Origin: Dyella halodurans
GTDB lineage: Bacteria; Pseudomonadota; Gammaproteobacteria; Xanthomonadales; Rhodanobacteraceae
Length of the DNA: 64,000 nucleotides
Direction of reading: 5' to 3'
Assembly (NCBI RefSeq): GCF_026283925.1
Contig: NZ_JAPDPF010000010.1
Span: forward strand, 1 to 64,000
Notes under the pieces: model-generated
Database searches by the model: none
Told to the model about the DNA's origin: nothing
The model's input: the letters and a program-made list of their open reading frames with translations, nothing else
Position numbers and translations under genes: made by a program
In this document: positions 52,325-64,000 of the stretch, in pieces
How the letters are laid out: each line of letters opens with the position of its first letter
How positions within the stretch are numbered: position 1 is the first letter of the stretch

Positions 52325-53425
52325 ATGCAATTCAGCATTCAACGAGAAGCTCTGCTCAAGCCGTTGCAGCAGGTCGTGGGCGTCGTAGAACGACGTCAGA
52401 CGCTGCCGGTTCTCGCCAACCTGCTAGTCAAAGTCGCCGACGGCAAAGTGTCGATGACAGGTACGGATCTGGAAGTGGAAATGATTGCCACCACGGCCGC
52501 TGAAAAGCTGGTCGACGGTGAAATCACCATTCCGGCGCGCAAGTTCTTCGACATCGTGCGGGCACTGCCGGACGGCGCCCACATCGAACTGAAGCTCAAC
52601 GGCGACCGCGTGGCCATGACCGCCGGACGCAGCCGCTTCACGCTGGCGACGCTGCCTGCCACCGAGTTTCCGACCATCGATGAAATAGAACTGGTTGAGC
52701 GGGTCTCGCTGCCGGAAGAAGTGCTGCGCGATCTGATGGAACGCACGGCGTTTGCCATGGCCAACCAGGACGTGCGCTATTACTTGAACGGCATGCTGCT
52801 CGATTTGCAGGAGCACACGCTGCGCTGCGTCGCCACTGACGGCCATCGACTGGCGCTGAAGGAAACCAAGCTGGAAAGTTCGGTCTCCGTGCGTCGCCAG
52901 ATCATCATTCCACGCAAGGGCGTGAATGAGCTGGTGGGCTTGTTCGAGACGGGAGAAGGGCAGGTTGAGCTGGAATTCGGGCGCAATCACCTGCGCGTGC
53001 GTCGTGGCGACGTCGTGTTCACCTCGAAGCTGATCGATGGTCGCTTCCCGGACTACGAGGCCGTGATTCCGTTGGGTGCCGACAAGCACGCCACGCTGGA
53101 TCGTGAAGTGCTGCGTGGGGCCTTGCAGCGCGCGGCGATTCTCTCCAACGAGAAGTACCGCGGCGTGAAGCTGGAATTGTCGCCCGGCAAGCTGCGTATC
53201 GTGGCGCACAATCCGGAGCAGGAAGAGGCCGTGGAAGAGGTCGAGGCCGATACCGTGGTTTCCGACCTGGCCGTGGGCTTCAACGTGGGCTATCTGCTGG
53301 ATGCACTGGCAGCCCTGCGCGGCGATCGTGCCCGTTTGAACCTGCGTGATGCCCAGTCCAGTTGCCTGGTACAGGAAGACGACAACGACCAGGCTCGCCA
53401 CGTGATCATGCCGCTGCGGCTCTGA
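52325..53425 (+). CDS. dnaN: DNA polymerase III beta sliding clamp
   Basis: 366 residues, the family length. Three clamp repeats are visible, each with short beta-strand signatures (MQFSIQREALLKPLQQVVGVVERRQTLPVLANLLV at the start, and the C-terminal QARHVIMPLRL that forms the protein-binding pocket region). It tethers polymerase III to DNA. Confidence 0.97.
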   Translation: MQFSIQREALLKPLQQVVGVVERRQTLPVLANLLVKVADGKVSMTGTDLEVEMIATTAAEKLVDGEITIPARKFFDIVRALPDGAHIELKLNGDRVAMTAGRSRFTLATLPATEFPTIDEIELVERVSLPEEVLRDLMERTAFAMANQDVRYYLNGMLLDLQEHTLRCVATDGHRLALKETKLESSVSVRRQIIIPRKGVNELVGLFETGEGQVELEFGRNHLRVRRGDVVFTSKLIDGRFPDYEAVIPLGADKHATLDREVLRGALQRAAILSNEKYRGVKLELSPGKLRIVAHNPEQEEAVEEVEADTVVSDLAVGFNVGYLLDALAALRGDRARLNLRDAQSSCLVQEDDNDQARHVIMPLRL

Positions 53426-53460
53426 TGTCGATCGGTCAGCTAACGAACAAGACCGATATG

Positions 53461-53508
53461 CAATGCAACGCCGGAGCCGTCGAAAGACACTCCGGCGTTC
53501 TTGCATTG
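53461..53508. terminator. Hairpin between dnaN and recF
   Basis: CAATGCA-ACGCCGGAG (53461-53476) pairs with CTCCGGCGTT-CT-TGCATTG (53490-53508), with one 2-base bulge. No T-tract follows directly. It lies 36 bases after the dnaN stop and 14 before the recF start, so it may attenuate rather than end transcription. Confidence 0.6.
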
Positions 53509-53521
53509 GGAGCTTGCTGAG

Positions 53522-57093
<3,572 letters not shown>

Positions 57094-57098
57094 TCCAA

Positions 57099-57147
57099 CG
57101 ATCGATGGCCGCGAAGTGCAAGACAGCGCGGCCATCGATCGTTTTTT
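57099..57147 (+). terminator. Strong terminator after gyrB
   Basis: CGATCGATGGCCGCG (57099-57113) and CGCGGCCATCGATCG (57127-57141) form a perfect 15-bp stem followed by TTTTTT. It ends the dnaA-gyrB transcript; the next 262 bases to the TPR gene hold no gene. Confidence 0.92.
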
Positions 57148-57175
57148 AAGCCAGTGCGTACTAATGCGTTAACAC

Positions 57176-57193
57176 ATTCGACTAAAGTCGAAT
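57176..57193. promoter_or_regulatory. Palindromic operator candidate upstream of the TPR/TonB cluster
   Basis: ATTCGACT-AA-AGTCGAAT is an exact 8-2-8 inverted repeat 217 bases before the TPR gene, in a non-coding region. It is not a Fur box. Its size and symmetry fit a dimeric regulator site; the regulator is unknown. Confidence 0.5.
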
Positions 57194-57409
57194 ACGGCGC
57201 GGCCGATAAGGCTTTTCCAGGCCAAAAAGTCATGCGCACCATGGCTCTCGCGGGTGGAAATCACATCCAGACCGCGGCGTATGGTTCAACTTATTGATTT
57301 TTAACAATCTTTGTTGTGGCGCTGCGACTTGTTATCTGCTGCCGAGTCAGGTTACGCTCAGCGATCCCCCGCGCCATTGGCGCGCGAATGCCCATTACTG
57401 AGGACTACC

Positions 57410-58702
57410 ATGAAGCGTGTGACCCTGATCAAGATGCTCGCCAGTACCGCGCTCGCGCTGGCAGTGGTGAGCAGCCCGGTCATCGCCCGTGACAACAGCC
57501 CTTCCAAGGACAAGAAGGAAGCGCTGTACCCGAACGCGACCCGCACTGAGCCGAAGCTGGACCTCACCAGCGAGAAGGATCAGAAGGCCATCAACGAAGG
57601 CCTGGACGCGGTCAACAATCAGGACAAGGAACAGGCCGAGAAGCTGCTGCAGCCGGTTGTCGACGGCAGCAAGAGCAAGTACGCCCAGGCGCTCGCGCTG
57701 CAGGGCCTGGCCAACGTGCATTACCAGGACGGCGACATCAAGGGCGCCATCGACCTGCTGAAGCGCGCGCTCGACAACGGCGTGATGCCGAACGACACCT
57801 ACTTCCAGCTGCAGTACATGCTGGCCCAGTTCTACCTGGCCAGCGAGCAGTACCAGCTCGCGCTCGACACCGTCGCCAAGTGGCGCGCCGAAGGTCGCAA
57901 GGAAACGCCGGAGTCGTACGCACTCGAAGGCAATGCCTATTACCGCCTCGAGAAGTACCCGGAGGCGATCGCCGCGATCAAGAAGGCTCAGTCGATGACC
58001 GACAAGCCGAATGACAGCTGGAACCAGCTGCTGCTGGCCGCCTATTCCGAATCGGGCCAGTCGGACCAGGCCGCCGAGATCGCGCAGAAGCAGATCGCCG
58101 CCAACCCGAACGATCCGACTGCGATGAACAACGCCGTCTCGCTGCTGATGCAGCAGCAGAAGTACCCGGAGGCGATTGCGCTGATGGAGAAGGGCAAGGC
58201 CGCCGGCGCGTTCAAGGACGAGAAGCAGTACACCAACCTGGCCAAGCTGTACCTGATGACCGGTCAGCAGAGCGGCGACCAGAAGGGCCCCGCCACGAAG
58301 GCCGTGGCGACGCTCGAGGAAGGCATGAGCAAGGGTGTGGTCACGTCCAGCGCGGATAACTACACGCTGCTGGGTACGGCTGCCTATATGGCCGAAGACA
58401 CCAACAAGGCGCTCGCTTCCTACCAGAAGGCGATCCCGCTGGCCAAGGACGGCGAGGCGAACATCCGCGCCGGCCAGCTGCTGCTCGAAAGCAACAAGTT
58501 CACCGAGGCGAAGAACCTCATCCAACAGGGCATCGACAAGGGCGTGCAGCACAAGGGCACCGCCTATATGTTGCTGGCCGAAGCGAACCGCGGCTTGAAG
58601 GACAAGCCCGGTACGATCGCAGCCATGGAAAAGGCAGCACAGGATCCCGAAACCTCCGCCAAGGCCAAGGCCTGGTTGAAGGCTCAGGGAGCTAGCAAGT
58701 AA
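57410..58702 (+). CDS. Secreted TPR-repeat protein upstream of tonB
   Basis: 430 residues from the ATG at 57410 (a GAGGA box lies upstream). A signal peptide (LIKMLASTALALAVVSSPVIA) is followed by about nine TPR-like repeats (YAQALALQGLANVHYQDGDIKGAIDLLKRALDNG, SYALEGNAYYRLEKYPEAIAAIKKAQ, NYTLLGTAAYMAEDTNKALASYQKAIPLA in pieces). It is periplasmic or outer-membrane associated and probably scaffolds the TonB-ExbBD system encoded next. Such a TPR gene precedes tonB-exb in related bacteria. Confidence 0.88.
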   Translation: MKRVTLIKMLASTALALAVVSSPVIARDNSPSKDKKEALYPNATRTEPKLDLTSEKDQKAINEGLDAVNNQDKEQAEKLLQPVVDGSKSKYAQALALQGLANVHYQDGDIKGAIDLLKRALDNGVMPNDTYFQLQYMLAQFYLASEQYQLALDTVAKWRAEGRKETPESYALEGNAYYRLEKYPEAIAAIKKAQSMTDKPNDSWNQLLLAAYSESGQSDQAAEIAQKQIAANPNDPTAMNNAVSLLMQQQKYPEAIALMEKGKAAGAFKDEKQYTNLAKLYLMTGQQSGDQKGPATKAVATLEEGMSKGVVTSSADNYTLLGTAAYMAEDTNKALASYQKAIPLAKDGEANIRAGQLLLESNKFTEAKNLIQQGIDKGVQHKGTAYMLLAEANRGLKDKPGTIAAMEKAAQDPETSAKAKAWLKAQGASK

Positions 58703-58904
58703 GGCGTGGCGGTATAGGGATTGCGGGGCAGATGGACGTCCATTTCATTGCCTCACAAGACCTATACAAATGCCATGTGCTGTTGTACCGTTGAAATCTT
58801 TCCGTGCTCGCGTCCAGTGGCAAATGTCATCCCCTTTTGGATCGATATTGCCGCTAGGTGCCGTGACCACGTCTCACCGATCAATTAGCTTCAGATAGTG
58901 ACAG

Positions 58905-59564
<660 letters not shown>

Positions 59565-59613
59565 CTTCGGTTACGGTTAATCAGTTCACGCTTGACTTTC
59601 CAAGGGTAGCGTT

Positions 59614-60366
59614 ATGTTCCAACAGACTCCTTCTCCGACCCCGGGCGCGGGTGGCACCACCAACGCCGAAGCCATGAAGTCGATGGGCTTCGACCACCTT
59701 ATCCACAACTTTGACTTCCTTGGCTGGATCGTCTTCGTTGTGCTGGTGGTGATGTCCTTCTCCTCCTGGTACTTCATCATCGCCAACGCGATCCGCAACG
59801 CCATGGTTCGCGGCCGCGCTGACAAAGTCATCAACGGTTTCTGGGCCAATGGTTCGACCCAGGACGCCATCCGCGAGCTGGAAGCCCAGCCCAAGGGTGA
59901 ACCGTTCTCCAAGATCGCCCTGGACGCCGCTTCCGCGGTTGCCCACCACCAGCAGGCTTCGGCCGGCGGCGGCCGTCTGGCTGAGTCGCTGAGCCGTTCG
60001 GAGTTCATCGACCGCGCCCTGCGCCAGGCCGTGGCTCGCGAGAGCCTGCGTCTGGAAGGCGGCCTGACCCTGCTCGCCACCGTCGGTTCCTCGGCACCGT
60101 TCATCGGTCTGCTCGGTACCGTGTGGGGCATCTACCACGCCCTGATCTCGATCTCGGCTTCCGGTAATGCATCGATGGAAGCAGTGGCCGGTCCGGTGGG
60201 TGAAGCCCTGATCATGACCGCGTTCGGTCTGTTCACCGCTATCCCGGCCGTGCTTGCCTACAACTTCTTCAACCGTTCGAATCGCCTGACCTACGCTCAG
60301 TTCGACGAGTTCGCGCACGACCTGCACGACTTCTTCGCCACCGGCGCACGCGTCGAAGGCAAGTGA
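59614..60366 (+). CDS. exbB: Biopolymer transport protein ExbB
   Basis: 250 residues of the MotA/TolQ/ExbB family. Three membrane segments (about 28-50, 145-168 and 190-212), with the GSSAPFIGLLGTVWGIYHALISI motif. It forms the proton channel with ExbD to energise TonB. Starts 49 bases after tonB. A DnaA-box-like TTATCCACA at 59699 is coincidental within the coding sequence. Confidence 0.95.
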   Translation: MFQQTPSPTPGAGGTTNAEAMKSMGFDHLIHNFDFLGWIVFVVLVVMSFSSWYFIIANAIRNAMVRGRADKVINGFWANGSTQDAIRELEAQPKGEPFSKIALDAASAVAHHQQASAGGGRLAESLSRSEFIDRALRQAVARESLRLEGGLTLLATVGSSAPFIGLLGTVWGIYHALISISASGNASMEAVAGPVGEALIMTAFGLFTAIPAVLAYNFFNRSNRLTYAQFDEFAHDLHDFFATGARVEGK

Positions 60367-60377
60367 GGGATTGACCC

Positions 60378-60791
60378 ATGGCAATGAGCACCGGAGGCAA
60401 TGCCGGCGGTCCGATGTCGGAGATCAACGTCACGCCACTCGTTGACGTGATGCTGGTGCTGCTGATCATCTTCATGATCACGGCTCCGCTGATGTCCCAT
60501 CGAATCACGGTTGCACTGCCGACTGCCAATCCGAAAGTTGCGGATTCGGAGCCGGTGGAGCCGATGGATCTGGCCGTGAAGGCGGATGGCACGATGTACC
60601 TCAGTGACGTCGAAGTCACCGAGGCTGAACTGAAGGCCCAGTTTGCGGTTGCGGCGGCGAAAGCCCCGCAGCCGGAACTCCAGATTCGCGCGGACAAGAC
60701 CACGGAATACAAGATCGTGAAGAAGATCCTCGGCGACGCCAAGGATCAAGGCATGGTCCATGTCGGTTTCATCACGACCGGCAAGGAGTAA
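60378..60791 (+). CDS. exbD: Biopolymer transport protein ExbD, first copy
   Basis: 137 residues. One membrane segment (INVTPLVDVMLVLLIIFMIT) contains the proton-binding Asp (NVTPLVDVMLVL), followed by a periplasmic domain. It works with ExbB and TonB. The second exbD begins 5 bases after its stop. Confidence 0.94.
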   Translation: MAMSTGGNAGGPMSEINVTPLVDVMLVLLIIFMITAPLMSHRITVALPTANPKVADSEPVEPMDLAVKADGTMYLSDVEVTEAELKAQFAVAAAKAPQPELQIRADKTTEYKIVKKILGDAKDQGMVHVGFITTGKE

Positions 60792-60796
60792 CAGTC

Positions 60797-61204
60797 ATGG
60801 CATTCAGTTCTGGAAGTGGTAAGGGCCCGATGGCTGACATCAACGTCACGCCGCTGGTCGACGTGATGCTGGTGCTGCTGATCATCTTCATGATCACGGC
60901 GCCGATGCTTACCCATAAGGTGAAGATCGATCTTCCGCAGCCGAACCCGAACGTGGTTCAGCCGGAAAATCCGCCGGATCCGATCCGTTTGAAGATCGAC
61001 CAGTCGGGTGCGTTGTACTGGAACGATACGCCGGTCGACGAGCTGGGCCTCAAGGCGCAGATCGCGGTGATCGCTTCGCAGAGCAACCAGCCTGAGCTGC
61101 AGATCAACGCGGATGATGGTGTGGCTTACGAGCATGTGGCCCGCGTGTTGGCCGATGCGAAGAGCTACGGTCTGACCAAGATTGGTTTTACCGAAGGTCA
61201 GTGA
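60797..61204 (+). CDS. exbD: Biopolymer transport protein ExbD, second copy
   Basis: 135 residues, about half identical to the first ExbD, with the same INVTPLVDVMLVLLIIFMITAP segment. Tandem ExbD genes are known in Xanthomonas, where exbD1 is needed for iron uptake and exbD2 for other plant-related functions. Which role this copy has is unknown. Its stop codon lies within a small palindrome (61201-61220). Confidence 0.94.
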   Translation: MAFSSGSGKGPMADINVTPLVDVMLVLLIIFMITAPMLTHKVKIDLPQPNPNVVQPENPPDPIRLKIDQSGALYWNDTPVDELGLKAQIAVIASQSNQPELQINADDGVAYEHVARVLADAKSYGLTKIGFTEGQ

Positions 61205-61237
61205 TTCCGTCAGGAATCACCGTAACACTACCCGGAG

Positions 61238-61267
61238 AACCCCCGCCTTGTGCGGGGGTTTTCTTTT
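61238..61267 (+). terminator. Terminator after exbD
   Basis: AACCCCCGC-CTTGT-GCGGGGGTT-TTCTTTT, a 9-bp stem with a T-rich tail, 34 bases after the exbD stop. It is preceded by a second small hairpin, GTGATTCC-GTCA-GGAATCAC, at 61201-61220. Confidence 0.93.
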
Positions 61268-61330
61268 GGCCCGATGCCGGCATACCCGATCGCCGTTTGG
61301 ACGTCTAGACGTCTACAGCAACCTTCGCGC

Positions 61331-62074
61331 TCAGCGCAGGATCTGCAGGTAGTTCCGCACGGTCGTCGACAGCCCTTCGTAGAGCGCCTCGCCGATCAGC
61401 GCGTGGCCGATGGAAACCTCGGCGAGACCCGGGATGGCGGCCTTGAACGTGCCCAGGTTCGCCTGGCTCAGGTCGTGACCGGCGTTCACGGCGAGTCCCG
61501 CATGTTGTGCGCGGCGGGCCGTGTCGGCGCAACGCTCAAGTTCTTCATGCACTCGGCCCTCGGCAAATGCATGTGCGTAAGGCCCGGTATAGATCTCGAT
61601 GCGCTGCACGCCAATGGCCACGGCGGCTTCGAAGCCGGTGGCGCCGGAGTCGACGAACAGACTCACGCGGCAACCGATATGGCGCAACTCGGCAACGATC
61701 GGCCGCAGCGTGTCGATGTCGCGCTCAAGCTCGAAGCCATGGTCCGAGGTGATCTGGCCGTCGCTATCGGGCACCAGGGTGACCTGGGTGGGACGCACTT
61801 CGCGAGCGAGCGCGATCAGTCCGGGATAGCTGCCACGGGCGTCGGCAAACGGATTGCCTTCGATGTTGTATTCGACGCGGCCGCGCAGCATGGCGGCCAG
61901 CGCGCGAACGTCATCCGGCCGGACATGACGCTGGTCCGGTCGGGGGTGCACGGTAATGCCGCCGCATCCAGCCTCGATGCAGGTCTGCGCGGCGCGCGTG
62001 ATATCGGGCTCGGTGTCGCCGCGCGAATTGCGCAGGACGGCGATCTTGTTGAGGTTGACGCTGAGCAGGGTCAT
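61331..62074 (-). CDS. pdxJ: Pyridoxine 5'-phosphate synthase
   Basis: 247 residues. PdxJ joins 1-deoxyxylulose-5-phosphate and 3-amino-2-oxopropyl phosphate to make pyridoxine phosphate. Seen: [35 protein letters not shown], the catalytic EGNPF and HDLSQANLG, and [12 protein letters not shown] chose the ATG at 62074 ([10 protein letters not shown]). It is convergent with exbD and lies 73 bases downstream of the PPTase gene. Confidence 0.95.
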   Translation of the reverse strand: MTLLSVNLNKIAVLRNSRGDTEPDITRAAQTCIEAGCGGITVHPRPDQRHVRPDDVRALAAMLRGRVEYNIEGNPFADARGSYPGLIALAREVRPTQVTLVPDSDGQITSDHGFELERDIDTLRPIVAELRHIGCRVSLFVDSGATGFEAAVAIGVQRIEIYTGPYAHAFAEGRVHEELERCADTARRAQHAGLAVNAGHDLSQANLGTFKAAIPGLAEVSIGHALIGEALYEGLSTTVRNYLQILR

Positions 62075-62147
62075 GGATGCGAGACGGTACGTGTAGACAA
62101 GCGAATCGAGGGACCGCCCGGTCGGCGGGCTGCAAACAGTGCGCCGA

Positions 62148-62795
62148 TCAGGGGTCGTCGGCAAGTGTCCACAGCCTGATGCGCCGCGGTCCGCCCTGCC
62201 ATGCGAGAGCACCGACGTGGTGCTCGTCGAGGGCCAGTCGGTGCAACTGCCATTGATCGGCCTCGTGGCCTTCGAGACGCCCCAGCACGGGTGCTTCCGG
62301 CAAGCCGCCGATGCTCAGCCGGTGGAGGCCAAAGGCCAGGCCACGGCCCAGCGCCTTCAGCACGGCCTCCTTGGCGGTCCATAATTCGAGGAAGGCGCGG
62401 TCGCGCTGGCCGTCGGTCAAGGTTTCCAGGCTCGCCGACTCCTCCGGGCCGAAATAGCGCCGGGCGATGGGCAAGGCGCGCGGATGTGCGCGCAGTCGCT
62501 CCAGGTCCACGCCGGGAACAATGCCCCTGGCGATCGCGATCAGGGCCTGGTCGCTGCTGTGCGACCAATTGAAGGCGAAAGCGCCGTGATGGTGTGCGGG
62601 CGCGAGGTGCGGCCGGCCGTGGTCCGATTCCTCCAGCTGGACGGCTTCCGCCGGCAGCCCCAGGTACGCGCCCAGCATGGCCAGCAGCGGCGCCCGCCCC
62701 TGGTGATGGTCGTAGGCAAGCCGCCATACGTGTATCTCGTCATCACCCAGCCGCTCTGCTACTTTCGCTGGCGTCTGGCTGTGCGTCGTCATCAT
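62148..62795 (-). CDS. 4'-Phosphopantetheinyl transferase, Sfp/Gsp type
   Basis: 215 residues from the ATG at 62795; another ATG is one codon later. The two family motifs are present: VDLERLR (Mg-binding Asp-x-Glu) and [20 protein letters not shown] (W-x-x-KEA-x-x-K). Activates carrier proteins by adding the phosphopantetheine arm of CoA. Such enzymes usually activate secondary-metabolite synthases; the short AcpS normally sits next to pdxJ in E. coli, so this may be the general enzyme here. Confidence 0.9.
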   Translation of the reverse strand: MMTTHSQTPAKVAERLGDDEIHVWRLAYDHHQGRAPLLAMLGAYLGLPAEAVQLEESDHGRPHLAPAHHHGAFAFNWSHSSDQALIAIARGIVPGVDLERLRAHPRALPIARRYFGPEESASLETLTDGQRDRAFLELWTAKEAVLKALGRGLAFGLHRLSIGGLPEAPVLGRLEGHEADQWQLHRLALDEHHVGALAWQGGPRRIRLWTLADDP

Positions 62796-62909
62796 TCGTC
62801 CATGGTGCCGGGTGTGTGGTGACACTTACAAGCACGTGGCCGCCTGCTGCCGGCACGTGCCCAAGGCCCATTGCCATCGCAGGGACGCCTTCATCACGGA
62901 GTACCGCGC

Positions 62910-64000
62910 TTGATCGCCGGCTGGGTATTGTTACTGGTATCGCTGCTCTATGTAGGCCTGCTCTTCGTGGTGGCCTACCTCGGAGACCGGCGGCCGCTGT
63001 ATCCGCGCCAGCCGCGCCTGAGGCCCTTGGTCTACAGCCTCGCGCTCGCCGTGTATTGCTCCTCGTGGACGTTCTACGGCGCGGTCGGCACGGCGGCTCG
63101 CGAGGGCCTGAGCTATCTGCCGATCTACCTCGGCCCCATCCTGCTGTTCGTGTTCGGCTTCGGCTTGCTGCGCCGCCTGGTACTGGTGGCGCGCCAGCGA
63201 AACATCACCTCGATCGCCGATTTCATTGGTGCGCGCTTTGGCAAGTCCCATGGTCTGGCCGCCCTCGTCGCGATCATCGCCGTCATCGCCGTGGTGCCTT
63301 ACCTCGCCCTGCAATTCAAGGCGGTCGCGATGTCCTACGCCGTGCTTGGCGGCTCGGACGCGCCACAGTTCGGCGACAGTGCATTGTGGTGCGCGATCCT
63401 GTTGGCGACGTTCGCGATCCTGTTCGGCACGCGCACCATCGACGCGACCGAACATCATCACGGCATGATGCTGGCGATTGCGGTGGAATCGCTGATCAAG
63501 CTGATCGTGTTCATCGCCTTGGCTTGCTACGCGCTGTCGCGCGGGCCTGGCTTGCACGCCACCATGCAACTGCCGTTGCAGGAGTTCTCCGAGGGCGTGT
63601 CGCCCGGCTTCCTCGCGCAGACGCTGCTCGCGTTTTGCGCCATGTTCTGTCTCCCCCGTCAGTTCCAGATCGGCGTCGTGGAATGCGAGGACCCGCGCGA
63701 TCTGACGCGTGCGCGCTGGCTGTTTCCCATCTATATGGCGATCATCTGCCTGGCGGTGCTGCCCATCGTTGCCGCTGGCCTGCATCTGCCGCAGGTGCAG
63801 TCGGGACTGAAGGATGCGTGGGTGCTGAACCTGCCGATCGCACATGGCGACCGTGGCATGGCGCTGCTGGCTTTCCTGGGTGGATTCTCCGCTGCTACCG
63901 GCATGGTCATCGTGTCCTGCGTGGCGCTGTCCACCATGATCAGCAACGACCTGATCATGCCGATGTTGCTGCGCATCCATCGCTTCAAGCTGGAACAGCG
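62910..64000 (+). CDS. Solute-symporter (SSS)-type sensor kinase, N-terminal part only
   Basis: The start is TTG at 62910 with GGAG 8 bases before it; about 363 residues are visible before the window end. About nine membrane segments with SSS/PutP texture are seen: LIAGWVLLLVSLLYVGLLFVVAYL, SLALAVYCSSWTFYGAVGTAAR, ITSIADFIGARFGKS, LAALVAIIAVIAVVPYLALQFKAV and TLLAFCAMFCLPRQFQIGVVE. This N-terminus is typical of CbrA-like hybrid histidine kinases, with the kinase part outside the window. A plain Na+/solute symporter cannot be excluded. Confidence 0.78.
   Translation, partial: MIAGWVLLLVSLLYVGLLFVVAYLGDRRPLYPRQPRLRPLVYSLALAVYCSSWTFYGAVGTAAREGLSYLPIYLGPILLFVFGFGLLRRLVLVARQRNITSIADFIGARFGKSHGLAALVAIIAVIAVVPYLALQFKAVAMSYAVLGGSDAPQFGDSALWCAILLATFAILFGTRTIDATEHHHGMMLAIAVESLIKLIVFIALACYALSRGPGLHATMQLPLQEFSEGVSPGFLAQTLLAFCAMFCLPRQFQIGVVECEDPRDLTRARWLFPIYMAIICLAVLPIVAAGLHLPQVQSGLKDAWVLNLPIAHGDRGMALLAFLGGFSAATGMVIVSCVALSTMISNDLIMPMLLRIHRFKLEQ

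Noticed and set aside
58732-58743. ATGGACGTCCAT palindrome between the TPR gene and tonB
   Set aside because: Short and common by chance; no second copy and no symmetry with nearby promoter elements, so not called as an operator.
59699-59707. Perfect DnaA box TTATCCACA in exbB
   Set aside because: Single box inside a coding sequence (codes for LIHN), no AT-rich region or clustering; a 9-bp match is expected by chance in this length.
61300-61313. GACGTCTAGACGTC palindrome downstream of exbD
   Set aside because: Lies after the terminator between convergent genes and has no promoter nearby; probably incidental.

Overview
The window is a chromosomal segment, centred on the replication origin, of a GC-rich gammaproteobacterium of the Xanthomonadales/Lysobacterales type. 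Three things suggest this: the order rpmH-rnpA-yidC-mnmE on one strand diverging from dnaA-dnaN-recF-gyrB on the other; the tonB-exbB-exbD-exbD-pdxJ block just downstream; and the abundance of small palindromic repeats between genes. Gene content (PNGase A-like amidase, DUF481 protein, DPP-type peptidases) would fit Rhodanobacteraceae such as Dyella or Luteibacter, but the genus is an inference. No rRNA, tRNA, CRISPR array or prophage was recognised, and the only mobile-element coding trace is a 3' fragment at the left edge.

Layout. 1-0.3 kb: transposase-like remnant and repeats. 0.3-12 kb: S9 peptidase, esterase, an algZ/algR-like two-component pair leading into hemC, a DUF481 outer-membrane protein, a WYL regulator, a patatin lipase, a DUF488 protein and a glycosyltransferase, with two copies of a composite REP element. 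12-15 kb: parB-parA-rsmG. 15-23 kb: SPFH-like protein, pirin, UPF0149, xthA, prlC, a CAP-patatin (NTE-type) phospholipase, gamma-carbonic anhydrase and a small tyrosine phosphatase. 23-28 kb: two related membrane-anchored proteins (one ending in a TonB domain and frameshifted at a T7 run), a PNGase A-like amidase, a YkgJ protein and aroE. 28.6-32 kb: a 267-bp multi-arm structured repeat, then a RimK-type ATP-grasp ligase with a GNAT gene divergent from it. 32-38 kb: lptM-like/dapF/DUF484/xerC/hslV/hslU. 38-46.5 kb: LysR regulator, DPP IV-type peptidase, GST, Spy-like protein, ribokinase and an FtsK with a shortened N-terminus. 46.6-57 kb: mnmE-yidC-rnpA-rpmH | dnaA-oriC-dnaN-recF-gyrB. 57-64 kb: TPR protein, TonB-ExbB-ExbD energising complex, pdxJ, an Sfp-type phosphopantetheinyl transferase, and the start of a solute-symporter-type sensor kinase cut by the window end.

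How it fits together. The dnaA-dnaN gap carries three DnaA boxes in an AT-rich stretch and is the likely oriC. Two identical perfect 16-bp parS palindromes lie inside recF, within 2.5 kb of that gap, so the ParA/ParB proteins encoded 40 kb away probably load there. FtsK and XerC supply the other end of chromosome segregation. Most other genes are housekeeping. The least explained parts are the structured repeat at 28.6 kb, the frameshifted TonB-like gene, and the palindrome-rich intergenic regions.
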